A DNA stretch of 64,000 nt from Pseudomonas sp. BSw22131 (GTDB lineage Bacteria; Pseudomonadota; Gammaproteobacteria; Pseudomonadales; Pseudomonadaceae): the NCBI RefSeq assembly GCF_026810445.1, contig NZ_CP113949.1, positions 5,561,001-5,625,000 on the forward strand, read 5' to 3'. The position numbers and the translations under genes are program-made. The notes beneath the pieces were generated by a model. The model was not told the DNA's origin and made no database searches. It saw only the letters and a program-made list of their open reading frames with translations. Every line of letters starts with the position of its first letter. Within the stretch, counting starts at the first letter, position 1. Of the stretch, positions 54,691 to 64,000 are shown one piece after another.

Positions 54691-54738
54691 CCTCGCGCAC
54701 AGCGGCCTGACCATGATCGTTGTGACCCACCCCCGGTG
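54690..54738 (+). pseudogene. ABC ATPase remnant, left of IS
   Basis: DLAHSGLTMIVVTHP, the H-loop segment of a GlnQ/HisP-type ATPase, in frame with the permease remnant and cut by the insertion sequence at 54739. Its continuation is at 56385 beyond the IS. Confidence 0.7.
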
Positions 54739-54803
54739 TCAGGATAGTTGTCGCCTCTCCGGTTTTTCCTAAAAAAGTATATCGGGGGCGGAAAGAGACT
54801 GGT

Positions 54804-55303
54804 CGTGCCGTACTATTCACCTGAACGCAGAGCCGCATTACTCAAGATGCTGCTTCACCCGCTGAACCTGTCGATGGCCGAGGTTTCCCGGCGCGAAGGG
54901 GTCAGCGAAATGTCTTTGTCCAACTGGCGCAAACAGCTCAGTTCTGAAGGAAGTGCAGTGTCCGAAAACAAGCCGTTGACCGAGAACTGGTCAGCCGAAA
55001 CCAAGTTTGCTGTCGTGCTTGAAGCCGCCGGTTTGTCCGAGATCGACCTGGGTGAATACTGCCGCCGCAAGGCCTTTACCCGAGCAAATCACGGCCTGGC
55101 GACAAGCCTTCATCACCGGCCAGAAATCGGAAAAGGCCCTGCAAAAAGAAGAACGAGACCAGGCGCGCAAAGACAAGAAACGCATCCAGGAACTTGAGCG
55201 CGAACTGCGCCGCAAAGACAAGGCGCTCGCTGAAACAGCCGCGTTATTGGTGCTGCGAAAAAAGCTCAACGACTACTGGGCGACCGACGACGAGGCCAAC
55301 TAA
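54804..55303 (+). pseudogene. IS3-family transposase orfA, frameshifted
   Basis: N-terminal HTH part (YYSPERRAALLKMLLHPLNL, then MAEVSRREGVSEMSLSNWRK) runs from about 54804. Near 55075, within EYCRRKG(L)Y, the frame shifts, and the C-terminal coiled-coil end (EQITAWRQAFITGQKSEK, ELERELRRKDKALAETAALL) continues in the next frame to 55303. An intact copy would be about 165 residues. Confidence 0.8.
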
Positions 55304-55329
55304 CGTCTCTGCCAGAGCGGCAGTTACTC

Positions 55330-56352
55330 GTGGCCTGGCTGGGCGAAGCGGTCGCGGCGGGAGCCAGAAAAATCAGGGCCTGTCGGGAAGTTGGTCTGTC
55401 GCTGCGCACCTTGCAACGGTGGACTCAAACAGACGCTATCCAGACCGACGCCCGTACGACGGTCACACGGCCAACGCCACGAAATGCGCTGACCGAGGCA
55501 GAGCGACAGGCCATTGTGACGCTGTGTAACAGCCCGCAGTATGCCCACTTGCCGCCAAGCCAGATCGTGCCGCGACTGGCCGACCAAGCCTGTTATCTGG
55601 CGTCGGAGTCGACGTTTTATCGCGTCTTGCGCGCAGCGGGCCAGCAGCAACATCGAGGCCGTAGCCTGCGGCCCAGAAGACACGCAGCACCGACAACACA
55701 CGCAGCCAACGCACCCAATCAGGTGTGGTCGTGGGACATCACGTATCTGCCGTCGCCGGTACGCGGCAAGTATTACTACCTCTATTGATCGAGGATATTT
55801 ACAGCCGCAAGGCCGTGGGCTGGGAGGTCTACGACGTGGAGAGCGGCGAGAAAGCCGCCGCACTGCTGCAACGCAGCGTGATAGGCGAGCAGTGTTTACG
55901 CGAACCGCTGGTGCTGCACTCGGACAACGGTGCACCGATGAAGTCGGTGACACTGCTGAGCAAAATGTACGACCTGGGCATCACCGTCACGTGGCCGACC
56001 GCGTGTCAGCAACGACAATCCGTACTCGGAGTCGCTGTTTAGAACCCTGAAATACTGCCCGCAATGGCCGCAGGATGGTTTTGCCAGTTTGGATGCTGCT
56101 CGGGCTTGGGTGAGGGGTTTTATGCGCTGGTACAACAACGAGCACCGACATAGCCGCATCCGGTTCGTCACACCGGCTGAGCGGCATCGAGGACTGGATC
56201 ATCAGGTCTTGGCCCAGCGACATGAGCTGTACGAACGAGCGAAGGAAAACAAACCGGAGCGTTGGTCAGGTCGGACGCGTAACTGGAAGCCGATTGGCAC
56301 CGTGCTGCTGAATCCGGATCGAGAGCAACAGGTCGAGAAAAGAGCAGCATAG
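55330..56352 (+). pseudogene. IS3-family transposase orfB (DDE), two frameshifts
   Basis: Frame 1 runs from GTG 55330 to 55788 and includes the first catalytic Asp (VWSWDITYLP). One T is missing at GKYYYLY, and frame 2 continues with IEDIYSRKAVGWEVYD and the second Asp (LVLHSDNGAPMKS). A further shift near 55998 leads to frame 3 with the catalytic Glu (NDNPYSESLFRTLKY) and the C-terminus to 56352. All three catalytic residues persist but in different frames. Confidence 0.85.
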
Positions 56353-56380
56353 TTAGACGGTGACGCGACAACTACCTTGA

Positions 56381-56487
56381 AAAACGCCGCCCATGAGCCG
56401 GGCTTCGCGCGCGAAGTTTCCAACCCCATGGTGTTCATGGACGGCGGCCAGATTGTGGAGGCCGGCACAGCCCGTAAGACATTCTAA
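56381..56487 (+). pseudogene. ABC ATPase remnant, right of IS
   Basis: Frame AHEPGFAREVSN, then MVFMDGGQIVEAGT and ARKTF-stop at 56485-56487, the C-terminal end of an amino-acid ABC ATPase (GlnQ type). Matches the fragment left of the IS around the conserved H-loop. The Walker A, signature and Walker B regions are all gone. Confidence 0.8.
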
Positions 56488-56562
56488 TAAGTCCACAAAA
56501 CCCAAGAACTCAAAGCTTCATTTCTGCCGTTTGCACCTAAACGAAAACCAAAGAGAACGACC

Positions 56563-57384
56563 ATGAAAAAACTCATTATCCCAACGATGCTTGTCGGCCT
56601 GATGGCATCTGCCTCGGTTTTCGCTGCGATTCCGGAAAGCCTGAAAGCGAAAGGCGAAATCCATGCCGCCATCGTGCCCAATTATCCGCCGATGGACTTC
56701 AAGGACCCGGCCACCAACACCCTGACCGGTGTCGACGTGGACTTGGGCAACGCGCTGGCTGAACGCTTGGACGTGAAGATCAAATGGCAGGAAACGGCTT
56801 TCGAGCAAATGGTCAGCGGCTTGGTGACCAAGCGCTTCGACATCATTTTGTCGGGCATGACGGACACGGCCGAGCCGCAGAAATCGGTGACATTTGTCGA
56901 CTACTTCACCAGCGGACCACAGCTCTACACACTCACCAAAAACACCGGGCTCAACGAGTGGACGGACCTGTGCGGCAAAAAGGTAGGCACCAGCCGCCGC
57001 ACGAACTGGCCTGCGGAAATCGCCGCGTGGAGCAAGGCAAACTGCGAGGCAGCGGGTAAACCGGCTATCGAAGTGATCGGTTCCGAAGGCTCGGCGGACG
57101 CACGCGCGCAACTGCGCCAAGGCCGTCTCGACGCTGCGATGCAGGGCAGCGAAACGATCCCTTACCTGATGACGCAGGAAAAAGATGCCTACAAGCCAAT
57201 TGGCCTGGCGATCTCCAAGCAGTTCACCGGCCTGGGCGTGAGCAAGTCCAATCCGGAGCTGGCTGCCGCCATTGTTGACGCGATGCAAAGCATGGTCGAC
57301 GACGGCACCTACGGGCAAATCCTGAAAAAGTGGAACCTGGAACAGGGCGCTGTTACTAGAATCGAGACCAATCAGGGTAAGTGA
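56563..57384 (+). CDS. periplasmic amino-acid-binding protein
   Basis: 273 residues with signal peptide (MKKLIIPTMLVGLMASASVF, cut after FA). SBP_bac_3 features: YPPMDFKDPATNTLTGVDVD, LGNALAERLDVKIKWQETAF, and the ligand-site region KRFDIILSGMTDTAEPQKSV. It is the only intact part of the old uptake operon; its permease and ATPase partners to the left are broken, so transport through them is lost. Start has AGAGA upstream. Its stop overlaps the next gene by 4 bp. Confidence 0.9.
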   Translation: MKKLIIPTMLVGLMASASVFAAIPESLKAKGEIHAAIVPNYPPMDFKDPATNTLTGVDVDLGNALAERLDVKIKWQETAFEQMVSGLVTKRFDIILSGMTDTAEPQKSVTFVDYFTSGPQLYTLTKNTGLNEWTDLCGKKVGTSRRTNWPAEIAAWSKANCEAAGKPAIEVIGSEGSADARAQLRQGRLDAAMQGSETIPYLMTQEKDAYKPIGLAISKQFTGLGVSKSNPELAAAIVDAMQSMVDDGTYGQILKKWNLEQGAVTRIETNQGK

Positions 57385-58181
57385 CTCGAGCAGTGGCCAC
57401 TTATTCCCTCGTCATCCGCCGTCTGATGGTCTGCTCGTTGACCATCGTCATGAGTCGGGCGATGACCAGTGCGGTGTTAACACTGTTCCTAAGCACGAAG
57501 CTGGGGCTGGACCAGCAGGACATTGTTCTGCTGGTGGGCGTTGCGGTGTTTCTTGCAACGCTGCTGGGGCTTTACGGCGGCTACATCATTGATCGCCTGG
57601 AGAAGCGCAGACTGCTGAACCTGGCGATCCTGTCCAGCGGCGTGGTTTTCACGCTGCTGACCTTCGCGCAGAACGTTTACCTCACCACGCTTACGCTTGT
57701 CATCACCGAAACCGCTTCGGCGCAAGCGCTGAAGATTCTCTCCGCCGTGCTGGCATGCAACGCGATCACTGTCATCCTCATTCAGTACGAGATCGGCCGC
57801 TTTCTCAAGCGTGAGCAGCTGCCCTACTGTGTTTGCCTGGGGAGCGCACTGTTCGTCATCGGGCTGGTTGGCTTTAGTCTTGCGCAAAGCACCGTGGCCT
57901 GGTGGGTGGCGATGTTTGTATTCACGCGGGGAGAAATGATCATCTACCCCGCCGAATACCTGTTCGTCGACACCCTCGCCCCGGACCACCTGCGTGGCAG
58001 TTACTTGGGGGCGCAGAATCTCGCGGCATCTGGCGGCGCAATGAGCCCGGTGATCTGTGGCTATCTGCTGATTAACACGCCGACACCGACGATGTTTTAC
58101 GTATTGGCCGGGCTGACTGCGATGGGCCGGACGCTGTGTTTTTTGAGTGGGCGTCGAGTGAACACGATCGCTGGGCCATGA
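57381..58181 (+). pseudogene. MFS transporter with in-frame internal deletion
   Basis: 266 residues versus about 400 for the family, with about eight hydrophobic segments instead of twelve. The N-terminal part keeps the loop motif GYIIDRLEKRRLLNLA. Normal sequence runs to ETASAQALK and then jumps to ILSAVLACNAITVILIQYEI, which belongs after the sixth TM. C-terminal TMs are present. About 130 residues are missing without a frameshift, so a protein could be made but is unlikely to transport. Confidence 0.65.
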
Positions 58182-58321
58182 ATTTGTCACTTTTCAAATC
58201 TGCTGCAAACAGGCGAGTATGTCCGGCCTAGAGACGTCGGTCTGACAGGTTTTCAGATGTGCGCTACATACCTGACCGGACCGCCCTGATTTCCACTTCT
58301 TTCACGAAAAGGATATCGAGC

Positions 58322-59326
58322 ATGACTCACCGTATTCTCGGCCAATCCGGCCTCAAGGTTTCGACGCTGACCCTGGGCTCAATGATGTTCGGTGTGCAGA
58401 CCAGCACTGAAGAATCGCTGCGCATCATCGACAAGGCTTGGGATCAGGGCGTCAACTTCATCGACACCGCGAACGTCTATAACGGCGGGCGCTCGGAAGA
58501 AATCGTCGGTGAAGGCATTGCCTCACGCCGCAGCGAGTGGGTGCTGGCAACCAAGGTGGGCAGCAGCTCCGGCAATACAGCGCCGAACACCAGTGGACTT
58601 AACCGCAAACACATCTTCACTGAGCTTGAATCGAGTTTGCGGCGTCTGGATACGGACTACATCGATATCTATTACCTGCACAAGGAAGACCACAGCACCC
58701 CACTGGAGGTGACGGTTTCGGCCATCGGTGACTTGATTCGTCAGGGCAAGATTCGTTACTGGGGTGTGTCCAATTTTCGCGGCTGGCGCATTGCCGAGGT
58801 GGTGAGCGTCGCGCAGCGCCTGGGTGTGGACAAACCGGTCATCAGCCAGCCCTTGTACAACATCGTCAACCGCCAGGCCGAGCTTGAGCAGATTACCGCC
58901 GCACAGTTCTATGGACTTGGTGTAGTGCCATACAGCCCGCTGGCCAGAGGCGTGCTCAGTGGCAAATATGCACCGGACGTGACTCCAGACAGCAGCACGC
59001 GAGCTGGCCGTCAGGACAAGCGCATCCTGGAAACCGAATGGCGCGTTGAATCGCTGCGCATCGCTCAGAAAATTCAGCAGTACACGCAGGACAAAGGCGT
59101 GGGCATTGTCGAATTTGCTATTGCCTGGGTGCTCAACAACAAGGCCGTGACTTCCGCCATTGTCGGCCCTCGCACCGAAGCGCAGTGGGATAGCTACACC
59201 AAGGCTTTGAGTGTGGAGATCACAACCGAGGATGAAGCATTCATCGACTCCTTGGTAACGCCTGGACATGCGTCGACGCCAGGCTTCAATGATGTGCAGC
59301 ATTTTGTGACCGGGCGCTATCTGTAA
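58322..59326 (+). CDS. aldo/keto reductase
   Basis: 334 residues from ATG 58322 (MTHRILGQSGLKVSTLTLGS), with AAGGATATCGAGC upstream. Catalytic Asp and Tyr in NFIDTANVYNGGRSE, Lys in LATKVGSS, His in YYLHKEDHSTPLE. Cofactor end: NNKAVTSAIVGPRTEAQWDS. NADPH-dependent, YajO/Tas-like branch. Substrate unknown. Follows the decayed locus on the same strand, 140 bp downstream. Confidence 0.92.
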   Translation: MTHRILGQSGLKVSTLTLGSMMFGVQTSTEESLRIIDKAWDQGVNFIDTANVYNGGRSEEIVGEGIASRRSEWVLATKVGSSSGNTAPNTSGLNRKHIFTELESSLRRLDTDYIDIYYLHKEDHSTPLEVTVSAIGDLIRQGKIRYWGVSNFRGWRIAEVVSVAQRLGVDKPVISQPLYNIVNRQAELEQITAAQFYGLGVVPYSPLARGVLSGKYAPDVTPDSSTRAGRQDKRILETEWRVESLRIAQKIQQYTQDKGVGIVEFAIAWVLNNKAVTSAIVGPRTEAQWDSYTKALSVEITTEDEAFIDSLVTPGHASTPGFNDVQHFVTGRYL

Positions 59327-59525
59327 AGTGCGTTTCGCCCAGAGTGAAGGCCTTGGAGATAGTGCGAGCGTGGTTGCTGCATTTTGTAGCCATCGCTCAA
59401 CGATAAGCTGCCCCGGAAGCGGCGGCCTTGTGCCGTTGCGCAGCCGCAGGTACACAGTTGACAAGCTTTCAGGCTGATTCTAGTGTTGCACTGGATCCAA
59501 TATTCGGCCAAATAAGAAGTAGGCA

Positions 59526-60272
59526 ATGGGCAGAACCGACAAGCAGCAATTTCTGCGGGATATCCTCGGTGACGAGCAACCGCCCGCACATTTGGCACGG
59601 GCCGTTATTGAGGCCAAGGTACGTAACGCGATTTTAGATGGTCGGCTGCCTGCAGGTATTGCATTGCGTCAGCAGGAATTGGCAACGCTGTTCGGTGTGA
59701 GTCGTATGCCAGTGCGTGAAGCGCTACGTCAGCTTGAGGCTCAGTCGCTGTTACGTGTAGAGACCCACAAAGGCGCTGTGGTTGCGCCATTGATTGGTGA
59801 GGACGCCACTGACGCTTACTCGCTGCGTATCCTGCTGGAGTCCGAAGCGTTGCGCCAATCCATTCCATTGCTGACAGACGACGATATCTCCATCGCACGG
59901 CTGTGCATCGAGAAGCTGGAAATTGAAGTCGATTATGCAGTCATGGGCACGCTAAACCGCATGTTTCATATGGCGCTTTATTCCAAGGCACCTAACAAAC
60001 GACTGCTTAAGCTTGTAGAAGACGGCTTGAATGAGGAAGAGCGGTTTTTACGCTTCAACCTGTCAGCCATGGGTTTGGGTAAGTTGTCTCAGCGTGATCA
60101 CTGGGAGCTATTAGAGCTAGCTGAAGCCAGATCTGTGGACGCTACCGTTGCAGCGCTTGAGCACCACCTCAATCGAGGGGTTGAGGCGATCAACACTTAC
60201 TTGAAAAGTCGTCCAGTCGAACTTTCTAAATCAGCGACATCACGTAGCAAGCACAGCGCTACCCAGCCGTAA
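59526..60272 (+). CDS. GntR/FCD-family transcriptional regulator
   Basis: 248 residues. N-terminal GntR HTH: IEAKVRNAILDGRLPAG, LRQQELATLFGVSRMPVREA, LRQLEAQSLLRVETHKG. C-terminal all-helical FCD ligand domain. Last gene before the rRNA operon, with which it converges. Target genes unknown; the aldo/keto reductase upstream is a candidate. Confidence 0.92.
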   Translation: MGRTDKQQFLRDILGDEQPPAHLARAVIEAKVRNAILDGRLPAGIALRQQELATLFGVSRMPVREALRQLEAQSLLRVETHKGAVVAPLIGEDATDAYSLRILLESEALRQSIPLLTDDDISIARLCIEKLEIEVDYAVMGTLNRMFHMALYSKAPNKRLLKLVEDGLNEEERFLRFNLSAMGLGKLSQRDHWELLELAEARSVDATVAALEHHLNRGVEAINTYLKSRPVELSKSATSRSKHSATQP

Positions 60273-60351
60273 CTTGTACGTCGACGGCTTACCCGATCCA
60301 TGCAACAGCCAGGATGCTTGAATGGGTGGCGGGTTTATCGCAAGCCAGAAC

Positions 60352-60387
60352 AACAAAACCCCTGTCTACGTGGGTAGACAGGGGTTT
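60352..60387 (-). terminator. rho-independent terminator after distal 5S
   Basis: AAACCCCTGTCTAC-4 nt-GTAGACAGGGGTTT, a perfect 14-bp stem, followed in the minus direction by TTTTGTTGTT. Confidence 0.9.
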
Positions 60388-60397
60388 CGGAATTTAA

Positions 60398-60514
60398 TCT
60401 TGACGATGACCTACTCTCACATGGGGAAACCCCACACTACCATCGGCGATGCACCGTTTCACTGCTGAGTTCGGGATGGGATCAGGTGGTTCCAGCGCTC
60501 TATGGTCGTCAAGA
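60398..60514 (-). rRNA. rrf: 5S rRNA (distal copy)
   Basis: Reverse strand reads CTTGACGACCATAGAGCGCT and on to GAGAGTAGGTCATCGTCAAG, a complete 5S rRNA of about 116 nt. Second of two tandem copies, 223 bp from the first, from which it differs at three positions. Confidence 0.95.
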
Positions 60515-60577
60515 AATTCAGTTGCTGATTCGTCGTCAAGCGACGTGTCAGCGAAATTTTCTTAAGCTTTCACTAAA

Positions 60578-60610
60578 ACAAAACCCCATCTGCGTAAGCA
60601 GATGGGGTTT
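60578..60610 (-). terminator. rho-independent terminator between the two 5S genes
   Basis: AAACCCCATCTGC-4 nt-GCAGATGGGGTTT, a perfect 13-bp stem, followed in the minus direction by TGTTTTAGTG. It differs in stem sequence from the distal one but has the same outer AAACCCC/GGGGTTT. Confidence 0.85.
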
Positions 60611-60620
60611 CGGAATTTAA

Positions 60621-60737
60621 TCTTGACGATGACCTACTCTCACATGGGGAAACCCCACACTACCATCGGCGATGCATCGTTTCACTGCTGAGTTCGGGAT
60701 GGGATCAGGTGGTTCCAATGCTCTATGGTCGTCAAGA
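60621..60737 (-). rRNA. rrf: 5S rRNA (proximal copy)
   Basis: Complete 5S rRNA adjacent to 23S. Same as the distal copy except for three bases: forward positions 60677, 60718 and 60719. Confidence 0.95.
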
Positions 60738-60902
60738 AATTCGGGTACCAAATCGCTGCACCTGTCGCCAGGGCCTCGCTTCGGCAAATCGGGTATGTGA
60801 TCAGGTAGTTTGGTTCGTGTACTGCAAACTTTCAGCGTCTGTCATCTTCACAGTCACCGCAATCTGTGCCCTCTCGGGTCGCTAGATTGCTTGGGTGTTA
60901 TA

Positions 60903-63788
<2,886 letters not shown>

Positions 63789-64000
63789 ATATAACCCCAA
63801 GCAATCTGGTTATACTGTGAAGACGACATTCGCCGAAAGTTTGCATTTCACAAACTTTACCTTAGCCTGAATGAACACCAGTGAAAGTGCCATCCAGTCT
63901 ATCTTTCTATCACATACCCAAATTTTTAAAGAACGATCTAATCAAAGACTAGAAATCAACATTCACCGCCTCATCAGCGGAATGCTCATTTCTAAACTCT
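63789..64000 (-). other. 16S-23S internal transcribed spacer, 3' part, with boxA
   Basis: Continues from the 23S 5' end to the window edge. GTTCTTTAAAAATTTGGG on the minus strand (about 63917-63934) is the boxA-type antitermination element typical of Pseudomonas spacers. No tRNA in this part; tRNA-Ala/Ile and 16S would lie beyond the window. Confidence 0.8.

Larger units (their letters stand above)
54739..56380 (+). mobile_element. IS3-family insertion sequence (degenerate)
   Basis: Bounded by imperfect 23-bp inverted repeats: 54739-54761 (TCAGGATAGTTGTCGCCTC...) and 56358-56380 (reverse TCAAGGTAGTTGTCGCGTC...), 19 of 23 matching. Encodes orfA and orfB of an IS3-type DDE transposase, both frameshifted, so it cannot move by itself. 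No clear target-site duplication at the edges. It interrupts a remnant ABC ATPase gene. Confidence 0.85.

Overview
The window looks like a Pseudomonas chromosome, most likely of the P. syringae group. Both strands have moderately high GC coding sequence with pseudomonad gene families (OprD porin, HscC with a membrane J-protein, DUF945/YdgA, PepSY iron-uptake type genes), REP-like GTAG...CTAC repeats, and a Pseudomonas-type 23S-5S-5S operon end. The species assignment is inference.

Layout. (1) Positions <1-14812 are the right-hand part of an integrative element. The right border is a 3' tRNA fragment (probably tRNA-Arg, CCG anticodon) followed by the host tRNA terminator, and five GCTAA repeats lie just inside it. 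The intact tRNA and the integrase should lie left of the window. The element carries a truncated Ser/Thr protein kinase overlapping a DUF3010 gene, a replication/regulation block (AlpA-like protein, winged-helix Rep-like protein, a DnaA box with GTGAC repeats), several unknown small genes, and a defence operon on the minus strand: HTH regulator - Mrr-like nuclease - hsdM - hsdS - prrC - decayed yhcG/DUF1016 - hsdR. This is a type IC restriction system with the PrrC tRNA anticodon nuclease between hsdS and hsdR.

(2) 14.9-25.6 kb: remnant of a T6SS Rhs-type effector locus (EagR fragment joined to a deaminase-like toxin tip, with its likely immunity gene), hscC plus J-protein, a sulfotransferase, an MscS channel, and an oprD - DUF1624 - DUF4198 run with a Zur-like palindrome.

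(3) 26-47.3 kb: a large catabolic region, mostly on the minus strand: Lrp regulator, HAD protein, GabT, tartrate/malate dehydrogenase, GabD, ArgE-like deacetylase, a three-gene opine-oxidase/HcnABC-like flavoenzyme, a complete Dpp/Opp-type ABC importer, a PuuB-like oxidase and a type II haloacid dehalogenase. GhrA, a GNAT protein and a bicupin are on the plus strand and a class II aldolase on the minus strand. The likely logic is import of an amine, opine or peptide-like compound, oxidation by flavoenzymes, and entry of GABA or semialdehyde products into the TCA cycle.

(4) 47.4-52.2 kb: ydgA, a HAD phosphatase, and a three-gene PepSY cluster with a Fur-like site.

(5) 52.2-58.2 kb: a decaying amino-acid uptake/ArgH locus. 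LysR, argH, the ABC permease, the ABC ATPase and an MFS gene are all broken, and a frameshifted IS3-family element sits in the ATPase remnant. Only the periplasmic binding protein is intact.

(6) 58.3-64 kb: aldo/keto reductase, GntR regulator, then the 3' part of an rRNA operon on the minus strand, with two tandem 5S genes, each with its own terminator. The two 5S copies differ by compensatory changes in one helix.
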